Below are positions 43,536-53,067 of a stretch of DNA of 64,000 nucleotides, piece by piece. The DNA comes from Bartonella sp. 220B. Lineage in GTDB: Bacteria > Pseudomonadota > Alphaproteobacteria > Rhizobiales > Rhizobiaceae. Made by a program: the position numbers and the translations under genes. The first letter of the stretch is position 1. Every line of letters starts with the position of its first letter. Location of the stretch: contig NZ_JANHOI010000008.1 of the NCBI RefSeq assembly GCF_026930205.1, positions 1 to 64,000 of the forward strand, given 5' to 3'. The notes under the pieces are model-generated. The model saw only the letters and a list, made by a program, of their open reading frames with translations, made no database searches and had not been told where the DNA came from.

Positions 43536-44641
43536 TGGTTGGCGCCCTCCTCCCAAACAATGCAACAGAATTTGAAAAACACCTTGCCGATGCTTGCGAC
43601 TTTCATCAAGATGTGGATGGCGCTGTTTTGGGGATTTCACGTTCTAAACTGATCACCCGCCCTCCCCGCTTCTTGCCATGGTTGATTGAAGAATATGGGC
43701 TTGGAGAGCTTACACCTTATGTTCCAAACCTCTATGATTTGATTGACCAAGGGCTCCAATGGCAGCGTTTGCGTGGTTCTCTTTCCGCCATTGATAGAGG
43801 GCTTGAATGGCTTCAAATTACAGCACGCTTCACGCCGGCATGGACGGGGCGTGCATGGTGGAATTCCTTTCAACTTTACTTTGATCAATTGCCTGAACAA
43901 ACACAGCTCGAAGCGATTGAAGCCATCACAGAGCTTTCCAAAAGCTTGCGCTCTGATTTTCGCCGCGGTGTCAATGGTTATGACGTACAAGCCATGGAAG
44001 GCAATATGTCACGCCTTGATGACAGTCTGCTGGAATATGAAAGCGGTGTGTGCATAACAGCGGGGAATACACTGTTTTCCTTCGGGCGCACCACAGAGAG
44101 CACCCATCTTCTTAGCAAAGAAGAAGGCAGGCTTATTGGCAATTGGATCGATGATGGGGACGAAGAATTAAGTTGGGATCAGATTGATTATCCATGGGAT
44201 ATGGCGAACTTTCCGTGGTGTTCGGTCAAAAAACATGAACGCGATATTTTGATGGCAGAGTGGTTTTGCAACCGCACGCTTTATCTCGTGTTAAGAGACA
44301 ACCAAAATGCCGTGATTGGGTATCGCAGATGCTATGCTGTAGCGCCTGTCGAACAGGCTTTGGAGGGTGTGTACAGCCATGCAGGCGGCAAATTTCAACC
44401 CTCCACGATGGGCACGGCGCTTTTTCTAGCAGCACGAACAGATTTTGGCGATGTTGACGGCAAACAAGCAGCCTCTTTTTCTGTTCTCGTTCACGCCATC
44501 CCCAAACAAGATGTTCCCTTTGGCAAACTTTGGTTGGAGCCTGATGAATTAAAGGGTGGTGTGGAGATCATCAAAACGCCCGTCAATATTCCTTTGCGCG
44601 GTGATGTTCGCGAGCAATTCAAGATTTTATTGAGGTTTTAA
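43535..44641 (+). CDS. Tail protein I (P2 gpI family) with long C-terminal extension
   Basis: 368 residues. The N-terminal ~190 residues match gpI (FLPWLIEEYGLGELTPYVPN LYDLIDQGLQWQRLRGSLSA). P2 gpI is much shorter; the extra ~180 residues (SWDQIDYPWDMANFPWCSVK ... GKLWLEPDELKGGVEIIKTP) look like a separate beta-rich domain at the fibre-attachment side. Confidence 0.87.
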   Translation: MVGALLPNNATEFEKHLADACDFHQDVDGAVLGISRSKLITRPPRFLPWLIEEYGLGELTPYVPNLYDLIDQGLQWQRLRGSLSAIDRGLEWLQITARFTPAWTGRAWWNSFQLYFDQLPEQTQLEAIEAITELSKSLRSDFRRGVNGYDVQAMEGNMSRLDDSLLEYESGVCITAGNTLFSFGRTTESTHLLSKEEGRLIGNWIDDGDEELSWDQIDYPWDMANFPWCSVKKHERDILMAEWFCNRTLYLVLRDNQNAVIGYRRCYAVAPVEQALEGVYSHAGGKFQPSTMGTALFLAARTDFGDVDGKQAASFSVLVHAIPKQDVPFGKLWLEPDELKGGVEIIKTPVNIPLRGDVREQFKILLRF

Positions 44642-44642
44642 G

Positions 44643-47600
44643 ATGAAGCATGAAAGTGATTTACCCTTTGCAATTGACAGATCTTGCGGCAAAGATGACC
44701 AACAAAGCGTTGTTTTCTATGGGCAACGTCCCTTTATCCAAAGTGGTGAACTGAATGAGGTTCAAACCATTATTCGAGGGCGCCATGACCGCTTGGGGCG
44801 CCTTGTTGCCAAAGAAGGAGACCGTGTTGAACGAGCCGATGCCTTTGTTAATAAAGACGCGAAGACCGTTACTTTAACAGAGGGCAAGATCTATATCGCA
44901 GGGGATATCTTTCCTGTTGCACCCGCTGTTCTCAACAATGTTTCCATGGTTGGGCGCCTTGAAATCGGTGTGAAGTTGCAAAAAACATGGATTACTCATG
45001 AGGATGATCCAGAGCTGTTGGGGCAAGTCCCCGGCACCTTGGCAGAAGGAGAGCCCGGTGCGGCGCGCGAGAGTGCAAAGCTTGTTTGGGCACTCAAAGA
45101 GGATGGGCAGCAAGGCACGTTCTTTCCGGTTTATATTTTGCAAGATGGCATTTTGATTGATCAAAAGTCCCCCTCTCTGCTTGAACCCGCCATGCAAGCC
45201 ATTGCTACTTATGACCGCGCGCATGGTCATTATATCGTCAATGGATGCCGTGTAACGGCATTAGGACCAAACAATAGTTGCCAAGTCTTTAGTATTCAAG
45301 AAGGAGAAGCCAATATCAATGGCTTTAAGCGCAAGCGCCTTGCTGCTTTGCGCCATGAAGAGAAAGAAGAGTTTTCGACAAGCGTTGTTCCTAGTGAAAC
45401 CCATATTTTGCACCTCAAAAAGGCAAAACAAGCTTTACCTTCAAAAGTTATTATGCGCCCATTGCCGATATTCACTCTCTTTTGTTGACAAAAGAAAAAA
45501 CCGTTAACGTCACTCGTGGTGCGGTCGTTGCAGGGCGTGATGGTGTTCCCGATAAAAGCATCACCTCTTTTCTCAAAGTCATGCAAGGCGACAAGGAATT
45601 TAAAGAAGGGACTGATTTTAAAAAGACCGGTGATACCATTGATTGGGCGCCCGTGGGAGATGAACCAGCTATAGGGAGTACTTATAAAGTCACTTACCGC
45701 TATCGTGCACAAGTGACCGCCGATAAGGTAACGGCACAAGAAATCACTGTCTCAGGGGGTGCGCAAGGGGGGGATATCATTGTCAGTTACACTTACAAAT
45801 TGCCGCGTATTGACCGTATAGGTCTCAATACACAAGGCAATGTGGTTTATATCAAGGGTATTTCCGCAGACCAACCGATGGCACCGAGTGTTCCTGATGA
45901 TGTGTTGTCCCTTGCAACTATCACCAACAATTGGCTTGAAACGCCGGTAGTTGTCAATGATGGCACACGGGTTGCCCCCTATGATGAGATGTGGCGTTAT
46001 TTTCAACGCGTGCTTTCCCTTGACCGGTTGATGCAGTTAGAGCGCATTAAAAGCAATGTCGACTCTAAAGAGCCTGTTGCCAAAAAAGGCATGTTTGCCG
46101 ACCCTTTTCTGGATGACTCTTATAGAGATGAAGGCTTTCAACAAACAGGAGCCGTAGGCAACGGTATTTTGCAGCTTGCCATTGATCCAACATTCTATAC
46201 CGCGCCTTTAAAAGCCCCTGTCACCCTTGACTGGACAAATGAAGTGATCATTGCGCAAGAATTGACAACCGCTTGCGAAAAAATCAACCCCTATCAAAAT
46301 TTTGCCCCCCTCCCTGGTACAGTAACCCTCACACCCGCAACAGACTTTTGGCACGAACAGCGCACCGATTGGCTCTCGAGTGTCACCAATCAATTGTTTA
46401 TGGGAACACACCGTGGCAGCAGTCTTCGCAAGACAGAGGCAAAGGATGAATTGATCAATGTTGCGCATGAACAAATCGATTTTTTAAGACAAATTACCCT
46501 TGACTTTAAAATTGAAGGTTTTGGCAAGGGGGAAATTTTAGACAGTCTCACCTTTGATGGTGTGAATGTCTTGCCAAAAAGCCGCCTTGTTGCCGATGGC
46601 AATGGTATTCTTGAAGGCACTTTCAAAATCCCTGAAAATATTCCTGCCGGCACCAAAAATGTTGTAGCACGAGGCAAAGGGGGAACCCTTGCGACAGGTC
46701 TCTTTACTGGGCAAGGTGTTATTGATGTGAAGGTGATGCGGCGCACCACAACGGTGAAGATCTGGACGCAAGTGGACCCGCAAGCGCAAGTCTTTACTCC
46801 CGATGAAACACGGCAAATCACCGGCATTGACTTTCATCTTTGCAAAATTGGCAATCAGGACCATGATCTGGTGATTGATTTGGTTACCACCGAAAACGGC
46901 TATCCGACCGCCAATATCCAAGCCCAAAGCTTTTATTCCATGAAGGGGGCAAAAACTGGATGGGCACAGGCACGCTATGATGTCCCACTCCTCGTGCCCA
47001 ATGACCGCTTAACCGCTTTTGTCATTAAAACCGATGATAGCAATCATTCCCTCTCACTCGCAAAGCTTGGGGGTTTTGATGAAGAACAGCAAAGATTTGT
47101 CTCAAGCCATCCCTATGTGACCGGTCCTCGTTTTTCCTCTGTCAATGCGCAAACATGGAATGCCCATCAAGATGAGGCTTTGGCTTTTCGTGTCTTGGCA
47201 GCACGCTATACACAAACAGAAAAAACCATTGATCTTGGCACATTTGATCTTGCTGACTGTTCTGATTTACAAATCCGTGCCGCGGTTGAATTGCCTTCAA
47301 GTGATTGTTCGGTGATCTTTGAAATTGAAAGAAACAATGGCACGATTTACCAGCTTCTTCCCTTTCAATTGTTAAGCCTCACCGAATATATCAGTGAAAA
47401 GGTTCAATTACGTGCCATTCTGAGAGGTACAGAGAAGCTCTCACCGGTTTTGTTTGCTCCTGTTCAGTTGATTGCGGGAAAAATCCATAATACAGCAACC
47501 TATGTTACCCGTGCTTTTGCCTTTGGTGAGAAGGCAAGATTGACCAGCTATATCAAGACCTTTTTACCAGGCGGCTCCACATTCACCCTCGAGATGCAAC

Positions 47601-47785
47601 TGGATGATGGTGCTTTTACCCCTCTGACCTTAGAGGAAACAAAACAACTTACTGAACCCCTTTGGGTGGAGCGAAAATTTGTCAGTCACGACCAAACAGC
47701 AAAGCAAGCGCGCTTGAAACTCACGCTAACCGGTGGACCTTCGGCGCGGTCAATGCTGCGTGATTTTGGTGCGGGTATTTTGTGA
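44643..47785 (+). pseudogene. Large tail/baseplate protein (DUF4815-like), split by a frameshift
   Basis: Two frames that make one protein: 44643-45488 (N-terminal ~270 residues, LPFAIDRSCGKDDQQSVVFY GQRPFIQSGELNEV) and 45482-47785 (ending GPSARSMLRDFGAGIL). They are linked by continuing homologous sense: past codon 47-49 of the 45440s the second frame reads YYAPIADIHSLLLTKEKTVN into the second part. A shift of -1 near 45440-45452 (TCAAAAGTTATTATG) restores a ~1050-residue protein. No canonical slippery heptamer is in phase, so a one-base deletion or sequence error is more likely than programmed shifting. Probably connects baseplate and fibre. Confidence 0.75.
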
Positions 47786-47852
47786 TACCCCCTTACTTTA
47801 AAAGATGAAATTTGGGGCTGCTTGAGAGATTTGGAAAATTTGGAGAATGGAA

Positions 47853-49241
47853 ATGACAAAAACCAAAAAGCTTGCCATGGAATTGCCGAAAGAAGGGCGT
47901 TTTATCAGTTCTGAATTCCCCATTTTGCGTGAGAACTTGACAAAACTTGATCAAGCCATCATGGAAGTTGAGGAAAAGCTAGACGACAAAGCCTCTGCAA
48001 AACATACACATAGCATAGGGGATGTTACAGATCTTGAGGCAGCCCTCAAAGGCAAGATGCCAGCGGATAAAACCTTTTCCTTTGCTGATTTGGGCGATAT
48101 CGAGGGCGCTAAGGATGCCGCCAATAATTATGTTCTCTACAAAGCAAGCAATAATCATTTTACCTTTGGCAGTGCTATCTCCCTTCTTGGAGCACACCAA
48201 CACAAAATTGAAGATATTGTTGGTCTTGATAGATTTAGAGCCAAGATTAACGAAGATTTGACAAGCTATGGGCGCCTAAAACAAGCCAATGAATGGCAGG
48301 ATTATAACAAGTTCACAAAAAAAGTCACTATGAGTGATGGTTTGGAAATCATAGGCAATTCATCATTAGCTCTCATGCATAATGGGGAAGTGGTCACAAG
48401 TTTAAGTGCAACAGGGAGCACGCTTAAAGGACCGCTGAAAGTGGATGGTGCAGAAGTTTATAGCAAAGATGAAGCTCTTGTTGCTCTTCAAGAAATACGT
48501 GATGAAATCACGAAATTGAGAAAAGCGACCTCTCCCCTTGAAATTCTTGTAAAAGAAAGTGGTCCCATCCCATTTCCTGATGGCGTCACTAATGACACCG
48601 ATATCGAAATATGGGCATGGGGTGGCGGTGGAGGTGGAGGATATGGAGGCTGGTTAAAAAATACCGGTTTTGTTAACAGCATGATCACCTACTACGGTGG
48701 CGGCGGTGGCGGTGGAAGTCAATATGCATGTATTAAAATCAAAGCTTCACGGCTAAAATCGGCAAAAGTTATTGAAGTTGGTCGAGGAGGACGAGGTGCT
48801 TCTCCGAGAGGCGGTGGGGGTGCTGGTGGTGATACACGTATTGAAGGAATTATTATAGCGTATGGGGGGGCTGGTGGAGGTGGGGGCGCCGGTGGTTCAG
48901 GAGGCGCATCATCCATCAATGGTAGCCGTGGCGGCGATTCTAGTTCTAATGGTTATAGAGGTAGCTCTTTTATTTACGCTGGTGGGAATGGCGGCGATGG
49001 GGGGAGTGGTAATGGCGGGAACTCTTTTTTTGGTGGCGGTGGCGGTGGAGGTGCTGGTGCTCAGAATGGAAGAGGTGGTTATGGCGGAGAGAGCCATAAA
49101 GGTGGCCATGGTGGTAAAGGCTGCAAAGGCAGTGGACAAGGTGGTGGCGGTGGGGGTGGCTACTTCCCAGGAGAAGATGGTGGATCTGATAAAAGTGGCG
49201 ATGGCGGTAATGGAGCAGTGTTGTTAAGATTTTTTATATAG
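47853..49241 (+). CDS. Tail fibre with polyglycine-rich receptor-binding tip
   Basis: 462 residues. Residues 1-220 are a shaft-like part with HTHSIGDVTDLEAALKGK and HQHKIEDIVGL repeats, typical of fibre N-termini, and a short coiled coil (ALVALQEIRDEITKLRKA). From about residue 255 the chain is dominated by glycine runs (WGGGGGGGYGGWL ... GGAGGGGGAGGSGGASS ... GQGGGGGGGYFPGEDGG). This composition recalls the polyglycine-II helix sandwich of gp38-type phage adhesins, whose loops bind the receptor. GGAG lies seven bases before ATG 47853. Confidence 0.8.
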   Translation: MTKTKKLAMELPKEGRFISSEFPILRENLTKLDQAIMEVEEKLDDKASAKHTHSIGDVTDLEAALKGKMPADKTFSFADLGDIEGAKDAANNYVLYKASNNHFTFGSAISLLGAHQHKIEDIVGLDRFRAKINEDLTSYGRLKQANEWQDYNKFTKKVTMSDGLEIIGNSSLALMHNGEVVTSLSATGSTLKGPLKVDGAEVYSKDEALVALQEIRDEITKLRKATSPLEILVKESGPIPFPDGVTNDTDIEIWAWGGGGGGGYGGWLKNTGFVNSMITYYGGGGGGGSQYACIKIKASRLKSAKVIEVGRGGRGASPRGGGGAGGDTRIEGIIIAYGGAGGGGGAGGSGGASSINGSRGGDSSSNGYRGSSFIYAGGNGGDGGSGNGGNSFFGGGGGGGAGAQNGRGGYGGESHKGGHGGKGCKGSGQGGGGGGGYFPGEDGGSDKSGDGGNGAVLLRFFI

Positions 49242-49250
49242 GAGTTTTTT

Positions 49251-49490
49251 ATGGAATATGCAGTTGTTGAAAATGGTGTGGTGACAAATATTATTGTGGC
49301 GCCAGAAGATTATGTTCACATCTTTGATGGTGAGGCCATTCCCTCAAATGAAGCGCAAATCGGCTGGACTTATAAAGATGGGGTATTCTCTCCTCCCATT
49401 ATTGATGAAGAAAATGCTTCTTCGTCTTCTGAAAGGGCTAAGACAGACACACCTGTAGAGTCTGTAGATGAACCGAAAGAGAAAGCTTAA
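49251..49490 (+). CDS. Small fibre-associated protein (tail fibre assembly-like)
   Basis: 79 residues: MEYAVVENGVVTNIIVAPED then IGWTYKDGVFSPP and an acidic tail. This short pattern is that of the N-terminal tag in tail-fibre assembly proteins; it lacks the chaperone domain. AGGAG before ATG 49251. Convergent with the small gene at 49487. Confidence 0.65.
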   Translation: MEYAVVENGVVTNIIVAPEDYVHIFDGEAIPSNEAQIGWTYKDGVFSPPIIDEENASSSSERAKTDTPVESVDEPKEKA

Positions 49491-49651
49491 ACAGGGCAAT
49501 TCTCTATTTCATAAGCTTCAATTAATGCAACAAGGATTTTCATTCTATCAAATTCTGGAGTATTCTCTTTAGGTTGATTGTCAAACATTGCAGACACAAT
49601 CTCTAAAGCTTCTTGATAATCTTTTTCAGTGCGAAGTGGTTTGATATTCAT
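49487..49651 (-). CDS. 54-residue HigA-like fragment
   Basis: ATG 49651 to TAA 49487 encodes a helical peptide beginning MNIKPLRTEKDYQEALEIVS and ending ALIEAYEIENCPV. This is the N-terminal helical half of a known class of HigA antitoxins that continue with a helix-turn-helix; here the stop comes just before that part, so the protein is truncated. It shares a divergent promoter region with the HigA-family gene at 49739. No toxin partner is beside it. Confidence 0.6.
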   Translation of the reverse strand: MNIKPLRTEKDYQEALEIVSAMFDNQPKENTPEFDRMKILVALIEAYEIENCPV

Positions 49652-49673
49652 TTCTTAAATTTCTTTAAATTAC

Positions 49674-49694
49674 ACAATATTGATATCATATTGT
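49674..49694. promoter_or_regulatory. Palindrome ACAATAT-N7-ATATTGT in a divergent promoter
   Basis: Perfect 7-bp arms around TGATATC, midway between the leftward 54-residue gene and the rightward HigA-family gene. Antitoxins of this family bind such dyads in their own promoter, so this is a likely operator. Confidence 0.55.
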
Positions 49695-49738
49695 TTAGAT
49701 TGTAATAGTTTTAAAATTAATTGCAAAGAAGACTGTCC

Positions 49739-50035
49739 ATGACCACACGTAATCCTAATCGCTGTCCTACTCATCCAGGAGAAATTTTAGCAGAAATTAT
49801 TCCTGAAACTGGCAAAACGAAGACAGAAATTGCACAGATGCTTGGTATATCACGCCAGCATCTTTATGATATTCTAAATGCAGAAAAACCTATCACCCCT
49901 TCTCTTTCAGCTTGTCTTGGCAAAATGTTTGGGAATGGAGCAGCCATATGGTTACGTATGCAAGCCAATTATGATGCTTGGCATGCCGAGCGTGAAACAG
50001 ATGTTAGTAAAGTTCCGATACTCCATACTGTTTAA
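49739..50035 (+). CDS. higA: Orphan HigA-family antitoxin
   Basis: 98 residues: CPTHPGEILAEIIPETGKTK, helix-turn-helix (EIAQMLGISRQHLYDILNAE KPITPSLSACLGKMF) and AAIWLRMQANYDAWHAE. HigA family, but no higB stands on either side. ATG 49739 chosen over the upstream in-frame ATG at 49721. It may act as a free-standing repressor or protect against another element's HigB. Confidence 0.82.
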   Translation: MTTRNPNRCPTHPGEILAEIIPETGKTKTEIAQMLGISRQHLYDILNAEKPITPSLSACLGKMFGNGAAIWLRMQANYDAWHAERETDVSKVPILHTV

Positions 50036-50044
50036 TTGTGTAAC

Positions 50045-50442
50045 TCAGTCTCTAGAAACTTTCCTAAGTGGTTTTATTGCTTTAACTTCTTTAATCTTAA
50101 GTGCAATTTTACGTATAAAAGCAGGACTAAAACGCCCTTGTGGTTTCAAATCTTCAAAGTCATAGAAAGCCTTGCAAGAAACAACATTAAATTCATCAAC
50201 ATGTATCCAAGACTGCTTTGTAAACCCACACGCTTACATTCTATTTCAGGTATTTTTAAGCTAAATTGCAAATTAAGAGGTTCCTGGGAAGTAATCGGAA
50301 ACAAAAAGAAATGACTTTCAGTTTTTACCATCATACAGGCAGGACGTGCTTTTCGCCCTGAATGTTCACCTTTTTGCGCTTGTTCATGCCACAAATAATA
50401 ATATCTAACGACATCACCTGCTTTAAACATATTCGTCGCCAT
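50045..50442 (-). pseudogene. PemK/MazF-like toxin gene disrupted by a frameshift
   Basis: From ATG 50442 the frame reads MATNMFKAGDVVRYYYLWHE, RKARPACMMVKTESHFFLFP ITSQEP and breaks after IECKRVGLQ. A different minus-strand frame then continues sensibly with QSWIHVDEFNVVSCKAFYDF and ends EDLKPQGRFSPAFIR ... PLRKVSRD, stop 50045-50047. A one-base indel near 50205-50225 accounts for the break. The start resembles PemK-like growth inhibitors. The Phd-type antitoxin overlaps upstream, so the pair now has an intact antitoxin and a broken toxin. Confidence 0.7.
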
Positions 50443-50674
50443 TTAAAATATCATCTAAACCACGATCTAAGTCGTCTAATATATTCTTCGGTGCATCCGT
50501 GTAAGAAAAAGCTTGTACACTGGAATGGGATTTGATTAATTCATTATATAAATTGATAGGAAGCATAACAATCTTTTCACGTCCTCGCTTTGTTAAGGCG
50601 ACAGGTGTAGACATTGCTTCGTCTAAAATATCGCCAGCTCCACGGTTTACATCGGTAAAACTATATTTCTTCAT
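50423..50674 (-). CDS. Phd/YefM-type antitoxin
   Basis: 83 residues. MKKYSFTDVNRGAGDILDEA MSTPVALTKRGREKIVMLPI is the Phd/YefM dimer domain; the C-terminal half is acidic (ILDDLDRGLDDILNGDEYV) and would cover the toxin. It overlaps the downstream toxin-like gene by 20 bp. Confidence 0.82.
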   Translation of the reverse strand: MKKYSFTDVNRGAGDILDEAMSTPVALTKRGREKIVMLPINLYNELIKSHSSVQAFSYTDAPKNILDDLDRGLDDILNGDEYV

Positions 50675-50756
50675 AGGCGCATCCTATCCTTAATTAAATA
50701 ACACGTATTGTACGTATAATATGTATTATGTAAAGATGTTTTACAAGGTTAATTTT

Positions 50757-50782
50757 CTCCCCGCCTAAAAGACGAGGAGATG
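50757..50782. repeat. Cassette-end hairpin
   Basis: TCTCCCCGCC-TAAAAG-ACGAGGAGA inverted repeat just past the 3' end of the leftward Rha-type gene. The flank up to the stop codon is closely similar to that at 14613-14653. Confidence 0.55.
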
Positions 50783-50797
50783 AAATTATGTTTTAAA

Positions 50798-51319
50798 CTA
50801 CGCAGCTTTTACAACAGATCTTGCTAAGACCCGCTTAGCTTCTTCAACAAGTGTTTTATAATGTTTGCTTTCTTCTGCTAATGTAAAGGCTTTGACAAGA
50901 TGCATGTGGAGAGGTCCGTAAATGTAAACAGCCTTTTCAGTAGCTCCCATTTCATCCCAGTTGCTTGGAAAATCAAATCGTGTGTCACGGTCATTATCAA
51001 TTAACTGTTTTTTTAAATCGTAGAAAGCTTTAACAAGTGCTTTTTTAAATGCACGCACCATATCATTGTTACGCATATAGGTCATGAGTAAGGTTGCTTG
51101 TGGTTCATTGAGGATAGCAACTTCTCTCTTTTGACCGCCTTTACCATCTTTTCTACTCACTCGCATTTCAAATGCGAGTGAACCAAATTCTTCAAAGTCT
51201 TTAATATTTTGACGAACCAGCTGCATAACTGTTTTATGAGTATGCCTCACCCCCTCTGCAACTTTTAAAGAGGTTGTGACAGCGATACCATCATTGTTAA
51301 TTGTTACTAAATTGTTCAT
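50798..51319 (-). CDS. Rha-type regulatory protein (RNA copy G)
   Basis: 173 residues. Rha domain (SLKVAEGVRHTHKTVMQLVR ... FEMRVSRKDGKGGQKREVAI LNEPQATLLMTYMRNN) followed by the same C-terminal piece as the AntA gene at 14653 (LVEEAKRVLARSVVKAA), proving domain exchange. ATG 51319 has AGGAG at 51326-51330, part of arm 3 of RNA copy G. Confidence 0.85.
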   Translation of the reverse strand: MNNLVTINNDGIAVTTSLKVAEGVRHTHKTVMQLVRQNIKDFEEFGSLAFEMRVSRKDGKGGQKREVAILNEPQATLLMTYMRNNDMVRAFKKALVKAFYDLKKQLIDNDRDTRFDFPSNWDEMGATEKAVYIYGPLHMHLVKAFTLAEESKHYKTLVEEAKRVLARSVVKAA

Positions 51320-51325
51320 GATGAA

Positions 51326-51565
51326 CTCCTTGTTGTTAGACGTTTTTCATTGACATTTTTTATAAAAATGCCGGGTGCTGAAAAACACGGCAACAAGCCC
51401 GTCGTTATGCCTTTCCCCCGAAAGGGTATTGTATAGCATAACCACACCCGACAAATCTATTATATGCGTGTAGCATATAACGAGTCAAAGTCTTTAATGT
51501 ACAGAAGACTGATTATTTCGGTAACCAATCCGCTTGTTGTTTTGAGGTGTTTTTCAAGCACCTTT
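51326..51565 (-). ncRNA. Brt-like structured RNA, copy G
   Basis: Minus-strand promoter TTGACA (51593-51598) and TAGATT (51571-51576), 16-bp spacer. Minus-strand arms: arm 1 CAACAAG (51533-51539), arm 2 CTTGTTG (51391-51397), arm 3 CAACAAG (51329-51335) fused to GAG. Secondary segment TTGAAAAAC / GTTTTTCAG / TGAAAAAC. The terminal hairpin is CATTTTT/AAAAATG where other copies have CACTCT/AGAGTG, a clean compensatory change. It precedes the Rha-type gene and sits between the fibre genes and the sheath gene. Confidence 0.87.
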
Positions 51566-51675
51566 TTATGAATCTAACGGTTTTAAAATTTTTGTCAAGT
51601 CGTTCTCAAGAGCGGTTTTTTGTCTCTGATTTTTTCCATTCATTTTATTCACCAATCATGCAAAGGAGCATCATA

Positions 51676-53067
51676 ATGACAACAGGTTTTTTACACGGTG
51701 TTGAAGTTGTCGAGGTGGACGATGGAACGCGTCCCCTTCGCGCAGTTCAATCGGCAGTTATCGGTATTGTCGGCACAGCACCCGATGCCGATGAACAGGC
51801 TTTTCCATTAAACACACCGGTGTTGGTTACCGGTTCACTTTCACAAGCAGCAAAACTGGATAAAACAGGAAAACGTCAAGGTACCCTACCCAATGCTCTT
51901 GATCTCATTTTCAAGCAAGTGGGCGCCATTGTTGTTGTCGTGCGTGTGCAAGAAGGCGATAATGAAAACGCAACATTGACCAATGTATTAGGCGGTGTGA
52001 ACGCAAATGGTACTTATGAAGGTGTGCATACTTTGATTGGAGCGCAATCCCTTCTTGGACAAACACCACGCATTCTGATTGCTCCAGGTTTTACCCATAA
52101 ACGCCCTGTTAGCCTTAGCAAGATTGATGTCACCAACAAAGGGAGCGGTTATACCCAAGCAACTGTTAAAATTGCCGGCGGGGCAAAAGCAGAAGCAATC
52201 CTTGCCAATGGACAAGTGACCTCAATTGTTCTCAAAGACAATGGCTTTGATTACCAAACCGCCCCCAATGTAACGATTGAAGGTGATGGAACCGGTGCAA
52301 CAGCAAAAGCCGAAATCAGTGCAACCTCTAATCCTGTAGCAGCAGAGTTAATTGGCATTGCCGAGCGTCTCCGTGCTATTGTGGTACTTGACGCACCAAA
52401 CACAACCGATAAAGCAGCTCTTGGAGCAGCAAAGGATTTTGATTCAAAACGCGCTGTTATTGTTGATCCTTTTGTAAAGGTAAATCGTGATAGAAAAATC
52501 CTAGAACAGCCTGCAAGTGCAGCGGTTGCTGGTGTCATTGCCAAAACAGATTTCACACATGGTTTTTGGCATTCCCCTTCAAACAAAGTGATCAATGGCA
52601 TTGTAGGAATTACCCGCCCAATTGATTTTTCCATTGGTGACAGATCAAGCCGTGCCAACCTCCTCAATGAACAAAACATCACAACAATTATTCGCGAAAA
52701 TGGTTATCGTCTTTGGGGCAATCGCACCCTTTCAAGCGACACAAAATTCGCTTTCTTATCCGTTGTGAGAACCGCGGATATGATCAATGACGCCATCTTG
52801 CGTGGACACATGTGGGCTGTCGACCGCAATATCAAAAAAACCTACATGAGTGATGTGAGTGAAAGCGTCAATGCCTATTTGCGTGATTTAAAAGCGCAAG
52901 GCGCCATTCTTGGTGGGCAGTGCACGCCTGATCCAGAGTTGAATACAGCAAGCGCCATTGAAAGCGGTAGAGTCTATTTCAATGTCGAATTTACACCAAC
53001 AACACCAGCAGAACACATCACATTCCGTTCACGCATCATCAATGATTACTTAGAGGAGATCTTTTAA
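51676..53067 (+). CDS. Contractile tail sheath protein (P2 gpFI family)
   Basis: 463 residues. FLHGVEVVEVDDGTRPLRAV QSAVIGIVGTAP opens the sheath domain. An inserted beta domain with VTNKGSGYTQATVKIAGGAK and VLKDNGFDYQTAPNVTIEGD repeats lies at about residues 150-215. The C-terminal domain (YRLWGNRTLSSDTKFAFLSV, FTPTTPAEHITFRSRIINDY) is typical. AAGGAG before ATG 51676. The sheath contracts to drive the tube through the envelope. Confidence 0.94.
   Translation: MTTGFLHGVEVVEVDDGTRPLRAVQSAVIGIVGTAPDADEQAFPLNTPVLVTGSLSQAAKLDKTGKRQGTLPNALDLIFKQVGAIVVVVRVQEGDNENATLTNVLGGVNANGTYEGVHTLIGAQSLLGQTPRILIAPGFTHKRPVSLSKIDVTNKGSGYTQATVKIAGGAKAEAILANGQVTSIVLKDNGFDYQTAPNVTIEGDGTGATAKAEISATSNPVAAELIGIAERLRAIVVLDAPNTTDKAALGAAKDFDSKRAVIVDPFVKVNRDRKILEQPASAAVAGVIAKTDFTHGFWHSPSNKVINGIVGITRPIDFSIGDRSSRANLLNEQNITTIIRENGYRLWGNRTLSSDTKFAFLSVVRTADMINDAILRGHMWAVDRNIKKTYMSDVSESVNAYLRDLKAQGAILGGQCTPDPELNTASAIESGRVYFNVEFTPTTPAEHITFRSRIINDYLEEIF

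Noticed and set aside
48488-49139. Proline- and serine/threonine-rich frames opposite the tail fibre gene
   Set aside because: Complement of glycine codons (GGN) gives proline-type codons; they are shadows of the glycine-rich fibre.
47853-49241. Diversity-generating retroelement acting on the fibre tip
   Set aside because: No reverse transcriptase gene or template repeat is present in the window.
50036-50314. Plus-strand frame over the toxin region
   Set aside because: Antisense to the frameshifted toxin gene, no ribosome site, and the minus-strand reading gives a coherent protein.
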